64,000 nucleotides of DNA from Vanilla planifolia (lineage: Eukaryota; Streptophyta; Magnoliopsida; Asparagales; Orchidaceae), in contig JAIUJO010000070.1 of assembly GCA_023846275.1 (NCBI GenBank), forward strand, positions 322,501 to 386,500. The letters are read 5' to 3'. The translations under genes and the position numbers were made by a program. The notes under the pieces are model-generated. The model ran no database searches. It saw only the letters and a list, made by a program, of their open reading frames with translations, and had not been told where the DNA came from. This document shows, piece by piece, positions 29,547-39,234 of the stretch. Position 1 is the first letter of the stretch. Every line of letters begins with the position of its first letter.

Positions 29547-32500
29547 ATATTTAAATGCTTTATTTTTAATTATTTTGGTGCTTTTTAACACAAATTATGA
29601 TACAAACCTTTGGGTAACTGAGCATGTAATACTAGATTTTCTTAGTACCTTGGAACACAATATTCCCATAAAATCTATCCCATTAATTCACTTACATTAT
29701 AACTCTAAATCTTCTCCTATGTGATTGTTACATGTGTTTGATTATGTTTTATTACATGGTTTAAATTATTCTTATTTCAATTTTAATATTTACTTTCTTA
29801 GTATTAAAATATTTTTGTTATTATTTATGTTAATTTAGTTTATTAATTCATTTAATATATTTGTAATATAATTATTGGCTTATTGGCACATGTTAGGAGA
29901 TGTTTCAACTTTTGTCTTCTATTAACTCTCTACAACATTGGACTGGATAACCTTAGTACGTTGGAATGTACTTTTTCTATATAATGTATCTCATTTCTTT
30001 AAATTATTTATTTTAATCTAGTTATACTACTATGATACTCTTACATTTCCCTCATTGAGCTTTAATTGAACTTTAATATGTATTTAATTTATTTTAAATG
30101 AATAATTTATCATAATATATTTTTATTTAATTTGTTAATTTGTAGTAGTTCCAAACAAAGTTCGATTGAGACAAAGTCAATGTCTTTGGACTAGCTTTGA
30201 TGAGCTCTATCTAATTAAGTATTTATTTTTATAGTATGTAATATTTTTTTCTATTCTTTTGAATGTTTTGCAAGAATTTTTATTTATACTTGATTTTATT
30301 ATTAAAGATGTTATACTTGATCATCTTAGCATCTTGGAATTTAACTTTCCAAACTAATTATCACATTTTTTTTCAAATTGTTTTTATTTAATTTTGCTAA
30401 ATTGTCTTGTGATCTTTAAATTACTTTGATTTTTCTATAATGCATCACCTTCCTTTATCTTATTTTAGTTTTTATATTACTTGCATATAATTAAAAAATA
30501 TTTTTTTTATTTTTTATGTTAGTTTACTTTTGTAAGTCATAATTATTCTAGATTATGTTAGGTCAAGACTAAACAAATATCATCAGACTGATCTCAGAAA
30601 TCTCTCATTAATTAGAAATTTATTTTTATATTTGATATAATTTTAGTTTTCAGGGTTTGAACATGTTTTAAGAGACATTATGATTCATACCTATTTTATT
30701 GATGGAGGATGCTACACTTGATTATCTTCAAATACTAGTTTCACATATAATTTTTCTCATTTTGTCCAAACCTTTTCCTTTAATTTAGCAATCTTACCAA
30801 GGAACTTTAATTTCCTCTCATATGAATGTTATATTTCTTTATTTTGATTATGTTAAATTGTAGTAATTTGAACTTTTTTAGCTTTAATAAATATATATAA
30901 TTAATATTAAAATTATTTTTTTAATATTTTATGGATATTTGATTTGTTTAATCATAATAATTCAAAAGAAACATTTGCTAGACATTAAACAAATCTTGTT
31001 GAAGTCATCTTAATGGTCTCCATGTATTAGATATTCATTTTTAATTTTTAAATAATATTTTGCTTGAGTTTGTGCACATTTTACAAGAATTTTTATTTAT
31101 ATTTAATTTGATAATAAAAGTGTTGAAACCAATTTCCTTCATACCTTAGAGTGTAATTTTAATGTACAATTTTACTAACATCTTCTAATTTTTCTTTTTG
31201 ATTTGAATTGTATTGCTATGTAATACCAAATCTATAATTTTTTCTATTAAAATTTTATTGTATACTCACTTAATATTAAAATAATACCTTTTATTATTTG
31301 AAAATTTTCAAAGAACTTTGAAAGGGTCTAATAGAGACAAATCAAATGTAATTAGAATCATCTTGATAAGTTCTTTTGAGTAAATCACCATCATTAAAAA
31401 AATTTAAAATTATATTTTTTTAAGATTTTGGAATGCTTTAAAAAAAAATTTATTCACACCTGATTTGATGATTAGAAATGTTATACTCTATCTTCTTAGA
31501 AATATCGAATACAATGTTCTAGTATAATTTGTCTTCTTTCTTCAAAATTTTCTCTTTGATTTTGTTATAGTACTACGACACTCTTAATCTCTTCCTATGT
31601 GATCTTTATATCACAATGATTTTATTATTTTACATTACCTTTATTTATCTCATTTAAGGTTAAATAAATATTTTCCTAAAATTAAAATAAAAATGTGTTA
31701 TTATTTGTATTCATTTAGTTTTCTAATTCATAGTAATTTCAATTGAGATCTTATCGAGAAATAAAATGGTTTTACTTGTCTCATTGAGCTATATCAAAAT
31801 TAGGATTCATTTTTATCTTTGAAAATAATTTATATACCATGCTTTAAGAAACATTTTGAATCATATCCTATTTGATGATTAAAAATGTTACACTTGATCT
31901 TTTTAGTATTTTGGAGTGTGCTCATTTTATAGAATTTATCTCATTTCTTTAAATATTTTGCTAAGATTTGAATATATCACTATGATACTCTAATTCTACT
32001 TCTATGTGGCCTTTAAGTTGATTGAATTTGTTATATTACAATGTATTCATTTTTCTCATTTCAATAATGAAACATGAGTACTAAATATTGAAATAACAAT
32101 TTATTTTTATTTGTGCCTGTTTAATTTAGCAATTTATAACAGTTACACGCTAGGGCTGATTGGTGTGATACAAACAATGTAGCACACTCATTTTAACTTT
32201 TAACTAGATTTGTCAAAATAAATATTCATTTTTTATATCCAAAAATGATTAATTTCCTATATTTTTGGCACAATTTATGCTTATTTTCGTACATAATTTA
32301 ACCATCGAGAATGCTGCACTCATCTTGGTTAGTACTCGTTTATGCAACTTTATAAAAGAAATTATGTTATATTAAATCCCCTCTGATGTGACATTTAATT
32401 TTCATTAATTTTTTATTTTACATTTCTTCAATTTAAATCATTTTAATTTTAATATGCACTTGATTTTAAAATAATTATTTTGTACTTTTTATTGTTATTC

Positions 32501-33391
32501 AATTTTGTAATTTGTAGTGATTCAAAACACAATTCAATTAAGACGAAACCAATATTGTTGGACATCTCTTGATGTGCTATATCAAATTAAATAAGCATTT
32601 AAAATTTTTTAAATATTTTTTGTTTTATATATATTTGATGTTTTCCGAGACATTTTGATTTGTACCTAGCTTTACGATGAAGGATGTTACAATCAATCAC
32701 CAAAATGTCATGAAATGGAGCTTTCCTAAATAATTTATCACATTTCTCCAATCATTTTTCTTTGATTTGGTGGAATTATAGTGAATATGTATTTCTATTC
32801 TTGAATGATCTTTTTATCACTTTGATTTTTTCATATAGCATTGCTTCAATATCTCTTTTTCTCTTGAACATATATTTATTTCAACTTAAAATAATATTTA
32901 AATATTATTTTGAATTATTTACTTTTATAATTTTGATTAATTCCAAATTAGATTTGATGGAATTTTAATAAGTGTAGTTGTATGCATCCTATTTAGATCA
33001 ATCTAATTATAATTTTATTTTAAAATTTTTAATTTTTTTATTATCAATGGTTTTTCTTTTATTTACAAAATATTTTGAATTATACTTTTTTGGATGATCG
33101 AGTACGATACATTCAATCCTCTTAGGATCTTAGAATATAGGTTTCTTGCATTATTTATCATTTCTTCAAATTTTTAATTTAGATTTTATTATATTAATTT
33201 CAAACTTTAATTCTTGTTTTATGTGACCTTGAGATCGTGTTGATTTGATGGTATTAAAATGTTTGAATTTATCTCATTTAATTTATAAATATATATATAT
33301 ACACCAAATATTGAAATTATAATTTATTATTATTTAGGAATCTTTAATTTTGTAATTCATAGTAATTTCAAATGAAGAATAATATGAGGTG
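29546..33391. repeat. AT-rich diverged satellite, ~387-bp monomer, about ten copies
   Basis: A degenerate anchor resembling CTTAGTACCTTGGAATG recurs near 29,641, 29,952, 30,325, 30,726, 31,137, 31,495, 31,902, 32,328, 32,698 and 33,121, an average spacing of about 387 bp (range 311-426). Other blocks repeat in register: a GATTAAAAATGTTACACTTGAT-like stretch before the anchor, a TATCTCATTTCTTCAAAT-like stretch after it, then TATGATACTC / CTATGTGA, and a TTGATGAGCTATATCAAATTA-like block later in each monomer. The copies are strongly diverged with many indels, so this is an old satellite. No coding potential is seen; the 68-codon open frame at 32,762-32,968 lies inside one monomer. The array stops exactly at the LTR edge. 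Confidence 0.85.
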
Positions 33392-35224
33392 TGGTTTAAT
33401 AAGAGGAGCGTAAATTGTTATGTATAAATTTTGTTTTTCCTACAATTATTTAAAGTAAGTATTTTAAATAATTTGAAATAAGGCTTAACAAATCTATAAT
33501 ATTGATTTTACAAAAATTTTAATGTTACTTCAAAATACTTCAAGTTCTATAAAAGTTCTTTAATATATGAATTAATAATAATTAAAAATATATACAAATA
33601 ATTTTTAAGAGGTTTGACTCATAAAACAGTCACATCCAATGATTAAAGAAGCTAAGCCAAGAAAATTTCTTAGTATAAGTCATTTTCCAAAATAAGGGAG
33701 GGCTAAATCATCAAAATAATGAAATAAATGAGATAGGCTACTACAACCTTACAATAAAATAAAATGGCAACAAAACTAAAATATCAACAACTAAAGTCCT
33801 ATGCTTGATGAAATCATTAATAATGCATAAATATCTTAATTAAATGTTGCAATGATTGAAAAAATTAATAACATTATTTATTTGCAAAGGAACAAAATTT
33901 TTGGAGTTTAACAAATAAATGAAACAATAGTGCATGGAATAGATGTTGGAAACAAGTTATTGACAGGCTCAATATTTTTATAGGAAGCCTTTTTTATGGT
34001 ATAAAATTTCATCTCTCAATTTTGTGCTTTACTTCTCTTATTTATAGATAATTTGTAATGACTAAAAAAACTTACCAAATAAGAAAAATTAGCCATTACT
34101 ATTCCATTATTTGTATGTTATTTTAGTAAAAATACTTAACCAATTAAAAATTAAAAAAACTCAAAATAATGACTAAAATAATCATTACACAAGAGCCATT
34201 CAATTGAAATGCTCCTTGACCATGCGATTGTGAAAACTATGCGGTTAAATGAATGATAATAAAATAGTGCAGATTAAAAATATGAGATTGATCTAGGCCA
34301 TTAGATATGAATCAACACGAGATCACTGGATTTATATCCAAAGCACAGAATCAATAAGGACATGTGATCGTGAAATCAAGTGATCGAATAGAGGACATAA
34401 ATGGGCATTATAAAATGGCAAAGGAGATCAGGGTCATTCAAATGCAATAACAAGTAGACCACACGAAATAAGTGGAGCTGTAGGCCCACATTGCAAAATT
34501 TAGCTAGGATATTATTTTATTAAAGCTTTATGGGGTATAAATAGTTAACAAATTTAGGATTGGTTGCCCCTTAGTTTGCTCAAGAGATCATCACTCATGC
34601 ATGCAAGTGCTACCATGTCCATGATTTATGGATGCAAGATTGATGACTTGATCCAAAAATTGTTATTATATTTGGGTTTTAATTACGTAACCTATGCATA
34701 GTTGTACCAAATAGGTTCAAGCTTTCTTACATTGAATTGTAGTGGTTTACTGTAACAATCTAATTAATGTAGGAAATAGTTCAAGCAAACATTGCCTCTA
34801 ATAAATGTATTATCTTTTTTAATGTTGCATAATAATTATGGATTACAAAGATATTATTAATGTAAAATGATGGTCAAGATGATCAAGGAGAATAGACCAG
34901 AAATATTAAAAACTAAATCAGATTCTAAGATTAATTTTAATTTAATTTATGTCTTATAATAAATGTTTAAGTCAATGTTAACATTCTAATCAAAGTAAAA
35001 TTAAAATAGCTAAAATTAAATTCAATTTACATCTCTTTGTGGTTTTCCATTCCAATAAAAACAATCTCCATGTCATTTGACATTTACTCTTCATTTTAAA
35101 TCTCCCATGAATATGGATATTATTTATCTAAAATAAAGACAATCACATGAATAAACTAATTCGAAATACTTAGAATTTTTTATCATCAAAGAAAGCATAA
35201 TGGCTAGGGGTCAATAGTACAACA
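33392..35224 (-). repeat. 3' LTR of the copia derivative (~1.83 kb)
   Basis: The inner edge is set by ACAACA at 35,219-35,224 (TGTTGT on the element strand) just after the polypurine tract. The outer edge is TGG at 33,392, matching TGG at 36,620 in the other LTR. Shared blocks include GGTTTAATAAG (33,394) against GGTTTAAAAAA (36,621); AATAATAATTAAAAAT near 33,567 and 36,807; CTTAATTAAATG near 33,835 and 37,112; ATTAATTTTAATT near 34,930 and 37,308; ATGTCATT near 35,070 and 37,438. About 0.7-0.9 kb in its middle is missing from the 5' LTR. Confidence 0.75.
34039..34046 (-). promoter_or_regulatory. Possible LTR TATA box
   Basis: The element strand reads CTATAAATAAGAG here, a good match to a plant TATA box, in a position within the LTR that would leave about 0.6 kb of transcribed R-U5. 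The equivalent part of the 5' LTR is deleted, so it cannot drive the element today. Assignment is by motif and position only. Confidence 0.4.
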
Positions 35225-35229
35225 ACTGA

Positions 35230-35238
35230 CCCACTTTC
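35230..35238 (-). other. Polypurine tract
   Basis: The element strand reads GAAAGTGGG, followed five bases later by the LTR start TGTTGT. Purine tracts of the AAGTGGGAGA type immediately before a TGTTG LTR start are typical of plant copia elements. This fixes the 3' LTR boundary and shows the gag-to-tract distance is too short to hold pol. Confidence 0.7.
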
Positions 35239-35649
35239 ATGATAACAAAACTTATAATGAAATTTATAAAAACATAAACTATTTATAATAGAATGTGCAA
35301 GATAATTAAAGATAAACTCCTCTCACAAATGTTCTATTACTATAATACTCCCTTGAATGGAATATACGTGCTCATTCATTTTTTTAATTCAAAATTGGTT
35401 TTTTTTTCATATTCTTTAAATCATGTCAACCATTTCTCTATTTTGTTGAAAATGACCTAGAAATTCATTATGTTCCTTTCCTTTCTTAAAATCTTTATTA
35501 CACATTTTGTACCATTTGCAATCATAAAGTAATTCTTTACCAAATTTACCTTCGTAATAATTTATCTCTCAATCATTTGAGGATGTACTACCTTCTTCCT
35601 CTTCCTCTCTAACTATTCTACAAAATAGTTCTTGATTATATTCTTCCTC
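35239..35649 (-). other. Internal region between gag remnant and polypurine tract
   Basis: AT-rich sequence with a short Glu-rich segment at its gag-proximal side and several stops. No zinc-knuckle, protease or pol motif can be recognised. It is where an autonomous element would carry about 4 kb of pol. Confidence 0.6.
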
Positions 35650-35955
35650 TTAACTAGTAGTAATTTCCTCTAAGTCATTCATTGCAAATTTTTGTGTTTT
35701 CTTCTTCTTAGACTTTTTATTTTGAAACTTTCTTACAACATTAAGAACTTTAGAAATGCATTTTGAAATTAAAGTAATACCATTATGATCATGAGTGGAT
35801 GCCTCTTTTGAAATGCCTTCCTCCATCCTCATTTTTATTTTTTGTTTTTTCTTCTTTTCCTTGTTCTTCTCAACTAATACTTGTTCTTCTTTCCTCCTCT
35901 CTATTCCTAGCTCCTTTGTCATAAGCTCACCAGTCAAGTCATCTAATGTCATCAT
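35650..35955 (-). pseudogene. Gag fragment, C-terminal part
   Basis: A 101-codon open stretch beginning at the conserved L-D-D-L-x-G-x-L-x-x-x-E block, then highly charged Lys/Glu sequence, a KEASTHD stretch and a basic KNKKSKKKK segment. In intact plant copia gag this order leads into the zinc knuckle; no CCHC knuckle is visible here. Confidence 0.72.
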
Positions 35956-36092
35956 GAAAATTTTTTTGTTTTCCTGATGGTAGTGGTCAATAGATCATAC
36001 TCCTTGAGTAAGGTTCTAATAATTTTCTTCATCTATTCAATCATAGAAATTTGTTTTCCTAATTTAGCAAGTGTATTAATACTATTAGTAAA

Positions 36093-36287
36093 TCATATCA
36101 ACAAGCTTTTAATGGATTCCTTTAAAAGCTTCCTAAATGACTCATAATAATGCATCATCAAGTTTATATTATTTTCTTTAAATAAAGAGTTTCCTTCGTA
36201 TGTTACCCCTAGTTTATGCCAAATTTCATAATCTATTTCTAAATTCACAAGTCTATTAAATAAAATAACATTAAATAAACAATACAA
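36093..36287 (-). pseudogene. Gag fragment, UBN2 core
   Basis: A 64-codon open stretch inside the gag remnant with EIWHKLGVTYEG followed by a Lys-Glu-Asn...His-Tyr-Tyr-Glu segment. This order matches the UBN2 core of plant copia gag proteins. It ends at a stop before the next conserved block and is not an independent gene. Confidence 0.78.
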
Positions 36288-36597
36288 AATATTTATTACC
36301 CTATTACTTAATTATACTTTCTTTTTTTTACTTTTAATCATTTCATAAAACGTTTTATATAAATGAATACCACATTTGTTTTTCTTTGTTGGAAAATCAA
36401 ATGGATCTTATTATACTTATCACATTTCTCAATCAATAGATTTTAAATGAAAAATCATCCTACTCTTATAATAAAGATAATAATCACCACAAAGAGTGGT
36501 GGTCTATTAAAAGAAGCACCATCATAAAAATTTAGTAAAGAATCAATTTGAGCCATTGAACATAAGAAGAATTTTTTTGCCAAACGAAAGGGATCTT

Positions 36598-36610
36598 GGC
36601 TCTGATACCA
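36598..36610 (-). other. Primer-binding site for initiator tRNA-Met
   Basis: The element strand reads TGGTATCAGAGCC, complementary to the 3' end of plant initiator tRNA-Met, the usual primer of copia and many other plant LTR retrotransposons. It lies nine bases inside the 5' LTR edge and fixes the orientation of the element as minus. Confidence 0.92.
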
Positions 36611-36619
36611 TCTACAATA

Positions 36620-37540
36620 TGGTTTAAAAAAAAGGTGGGTTAATTAATATGAATAAAAGTTTTAATTTCTTATAATTGTTTTAGACAAATATTTAAACCA
36701 ATTTTTATTAAACTTTAGCATATATGTAAAAGTAATATTCTACAAATTTTAAACTTTATTTTAGAACACATGAATTTTTATAAAGGTTGTTTAATAAAAA
36801 GATCAATAATAATTAAAAAATATGTAGAATAAATTTTTAGGTGGTTTGGCACATAAAAAAAGCTACATCCACCCCCCGACAAATGCCAACACTCAATATA
36901 AGCCTTTTATGAAAAAGCGGTATGCTAAACCTCACAACAAGGAAACAAACAAGAATGCTACTATGACTTTAAATAAGAATAAATGAGATAAGCTATGATG
37001 GCCTTATCATGAAATAAAATGGTAATAGAAGGAAACTATTTAGCTACATAAAATAAAAATCAATACAACAAAAATCTTACGCTTTACGAAATCTTTTAAA
37101 AAGAAAAAGTACCTTAATTAAATGAATTAAGGATTAAGATGATTTAATAGGATTCAATTAGGTGTCCTAAGCAATGTCATATTGAAAGGGTTTAGGGTTT
37201 GTTGCCCTTAACATTAGTGGTTTATAAAAGCAACCTATTTATTATAGTAACTAATGCAGGCGTAATGTCTCTTTATCGAACATGTTATGAGTTATTTTTT
37301 CAAACATATTAATTTTAATTACTTTTCTATGCTTCATAGTAAACATTTCAATAAAGCTTAATATTTTTATTAAATATTAATTGAAATACAAAAAATTAAT
37401 TCTAAAATATAAGTGAAGTCTATTAGAGATGAAACATATGTCATTACATTTTGCTTAAAAAGCTATAACTAATAAAATATCACTTTTGTTCTTTTAAATA
37501 ATTTTTTTCATGCAAACCTCATAAGATTTTTACTCGTATA
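36620..37540 (-). repeat. 5' LTR, internally deleted and truncated
   Basis: About 0.92 kb is left, against 1.83 kb for the 3' LTR. Homology runs from TGGTTTAA at 36,620 to about ATTTTTACTC near 37,527, which matches ATTTTTTATC near 35,178. The terminal 30-40 bp are replaced by the TTC tract. The middle of the LTR, including the region holding the TATA-like box of the other copy, is absent, with the break near 37,130-37,190. Confidence 0.7.
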
Positions 37541-37548
37541 CTTCTATT

Positions 37549-37582
<34 letters not shown>

Positions 37583-37937
37583 ATTCTTTATCATCTTCTT
37601 CTTCTTCTCCTTCGTCTACTTCTTCTTCTACTACTTCTGCTTCTTCATCTTTTTCTACTTCTTCTTCTTCATCTTCTCCTTTTTCTTCTTATTAATCTTC
37701 TGTCATCTTTTTCATCATCTTCTTGTTCTTCTTCTCGTTCTTCTTCCTCTTCTTCTTCTTCTTTTTCTTCTTCTTCTTCTTCTTCTTCTTCTTCTTTTTC
37801 TTCTTCTTCTTTTTCTACTACTACTACTACTTCTTCTTCTCCCCCTTCTTTTTCTCCCCCTTTACCTACATCTTCTCCTTTTCCTTCTTCTTTTCCTACT
37901 TCTTCTTCTTCTTCTTCTTCTTTTCTTCTTTTTCTTA

Positions 37938-37962
37938 TTCTCCTCCTCCTCCTCCTCCTCCT
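37938..37962 (+). repeat. (TCC)n run inside the TTC tract
   Basis: About eight consecutive TCC triplets, a local variant that has itself expanded. Confidence 0.85.
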
Positions 37963-39198
37963 TTTTCCTCTTAATCCTTTTCTTCTTCTTCTTCATCATC
38001 TTCTTCATCATCTTCTTCTTCTTCTTCTTTTTCCCCCTCCTCCTCCCTCTCCTCTTCTTCTTCTTCTTATTATTATTATTCTTATTCTTCTTCTTCATCT
38101 TCTTCTTCTTCTTCTTCTTCTTCCTTCTTCTTCTAATTCCTCTTTCTCTTCTTCCTCTTCCACTTTTTCTTCTTCCTCTTCTTTTACTTCTTCTTCCTCT
38201 TCTATTTCTTCCACTTCTTCTTCTTCATCTTCTACTTCCTATCCTCCTCCTCTTCCTTCTCCTTCTTCTTTCTCCTCTTTTTCTTCTTCTTCTTCTTCTA
38301 CTACTACTTCTTCAACTCCTCCTCCTTCTTCTTCTTTGTCTTCTTCTTCTTTTCCTTCTCCTTCAACTTTGTTATTTTCTCCTTCTTCTTCTTCTCCTTC
38401 TTCTTCCTCTTCTTTTTCTTCTTCTTCTTCTTTTTCTTCTTCTTCTTCTTCATTTTCCTCTTCTGCTTATTATTCTTCTTCTTCTTCTTCTTCACGTTCT
38501 TTATCTTTTTCTTCTTTTTCTTCTTCTTCTAGTTCTTCTTCTACTTCTACTACTTCTTTTTCTTCTTCTTCATCATCTTCTTCTTCTTCTTCTACGTCTT
38601 CTTCTTCTTTGTCTTCTTCTTCTTCTTCTTCTCCTCGTCCTCCTTCTTCTGCTTCTCCTTCTTTTTCTTCTTCTTCTTCTACTTTTCTTCAGCTTCTTCT
38701 TCTTCTCCTTCTTTTCTTCTCTGTCTTCCTCTTCATATTCTTCTTCAAATTCTTCTTCTACATCTTCCTCTTCTTCATCTTCTTCATCTATATCATCCTC
38801 TTCTTCTTCTTTTTTTCTTCATCATCTTATCCTTCTTCATCTTCTTCTTCTTCTTCTTCTTCTTACTCTTACACCTCTATTTCTTCTTCTTCTTCCTCTT
38901 CTTCTTATTCTTTTTCTTCTTCTTCTACTACTTCTTCTTCTCCTTCCTATTCTTCTTCTTCTTCTTCTTCTTCTAATTCTTCTTCTTTTTCTTCTACTTC
39001 TACTTCTTCTTTATCTTTTTCTTCTTCTTCTTCATCATCTTCATCTTCTTCTTCTTCTTCTATTACTTCAACTTCTTCTTCATCATCTTCTTCTCATTTT
39101 TCTTCTTCTTAATCATCTTTGTCTTCGTTTTCATCTTCTTCTTGTTCTTCTTCTTGTTCTTCTACCACTTCTTCTTCTTCTTCTTCTTATTCTTCCTC

Positions 39199-39234
39199 TT
39201 CTTCTTCTTCTTCTTCTTCTTCTTCTTCTTCTTC
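39199..39234 (+). repeat. (TTC)12 pure run
   Basis: Twelve uninterrupted TTC triplets, flanked by CCTC on the left and a short C run (TCCCC) on the right. It is one of the purest portions of the tract. Confidence 0.88.

Larger units (their letters stand above)
35650..36556 (-). pseudogene. Broken copia gag (UBN2-type)
   Basis: Gag would form the particle shell of the retrotransposon and bind its RNA. A start codon at 36,556-36,554 lies 42 bases inside the primer-binding site. The first frame carries NRPPLF; one base shift later the motif GDYYLYYKSRM (36,488-36,456) matches the conserved (N/D)Yx(Y/L)W(K/R)xRM region near the gag N-terminus, although Trp is Tyr here; a stop follows at 36,431-36,429. 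In that same frame an open stretch (36,287-36,093) holds WHKLGVTYEG, the conserved W-x-x-L-x-x-x-Y-E-G signature of UBN2 gag. A third frame (35,955-35,650) holds LDDLTGELMTKEL and a Lys/Glu-rich tail typical of the C-terminal part. At least two frameshifts and several stops make it non-functional. Family assignment is confident; subfamily is not. Confidence 0.8.
33392..37540 (-). mobile_element. Decayed Ty1/copia-type LTR retrotransposon derivative, gag only
   Basis: Read on the minus strand the order is 5' LTR (37,540 to 36,620), tRNA-Met primer-binding site (36,610 to 36,598), broken gag (36,556 to about 35,650), polypurine tract (35,238 to 35,230) and 3' LTR (35,224 to 33,392). The two LTRs match in order but are heavily diverged, implying an old insertion. 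The internal region is only about 1.4 kb. I found no protease, integrase, reverse transcriptase or RNase H motifs, so it is either an internally deleted copy or a gag-bearing non-autonomous family. The assignment to copia rests on the gag motifs. The element sits between the satellite and the TTC tract; no target-site duplication can be checked because the outer 5' LTR end is lost. Confidence 0.8.

Noticed and set aside
77-29591. Many open frames of 60-260 codons encoding His/Thr/Met-rich or Cys/Val/Met-rich proteins in the left arrays
   Set aside because: They occur in several overlapping frames on both strands, follow directly from translating CA/TG/TA repeats, and have no conserved domain, start context or codon pattern. 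They reflect the scarcity of stop codons in this vocabulary.
32762-32968. 68-codon hydrophobic open frame resembling a membrane peptide
   Set aside because: It lies inside one satellite monomer; hydrophobicity comes from TTT/TTA/ATT codons in AT-rich DNA, and the equivalent frame is not open in the other monomers.
34524-34545. GGTATAAATAG on the + strand as a promoter TATA box
   Set aside because: It is on the strand opposite to the retrotransposon and there is no gene downstream on +; probably a chance AT-rich match.
34560-34680. A less AT-biased stretch with ATGCATGCAAG and CTCAAGAGATC that looked like a possible exon
   Set aside because: It lies within the 3' LTR, has no open frame of useful length, and shows no splice-site pattern.
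37186-37205. GGGTTTAGGGTTTG, a match to about two plant telomere units
   Set aside because: Only about one and a half units, inside the LTR, with no further copies. Too short to be an interstitial telomeric tract.
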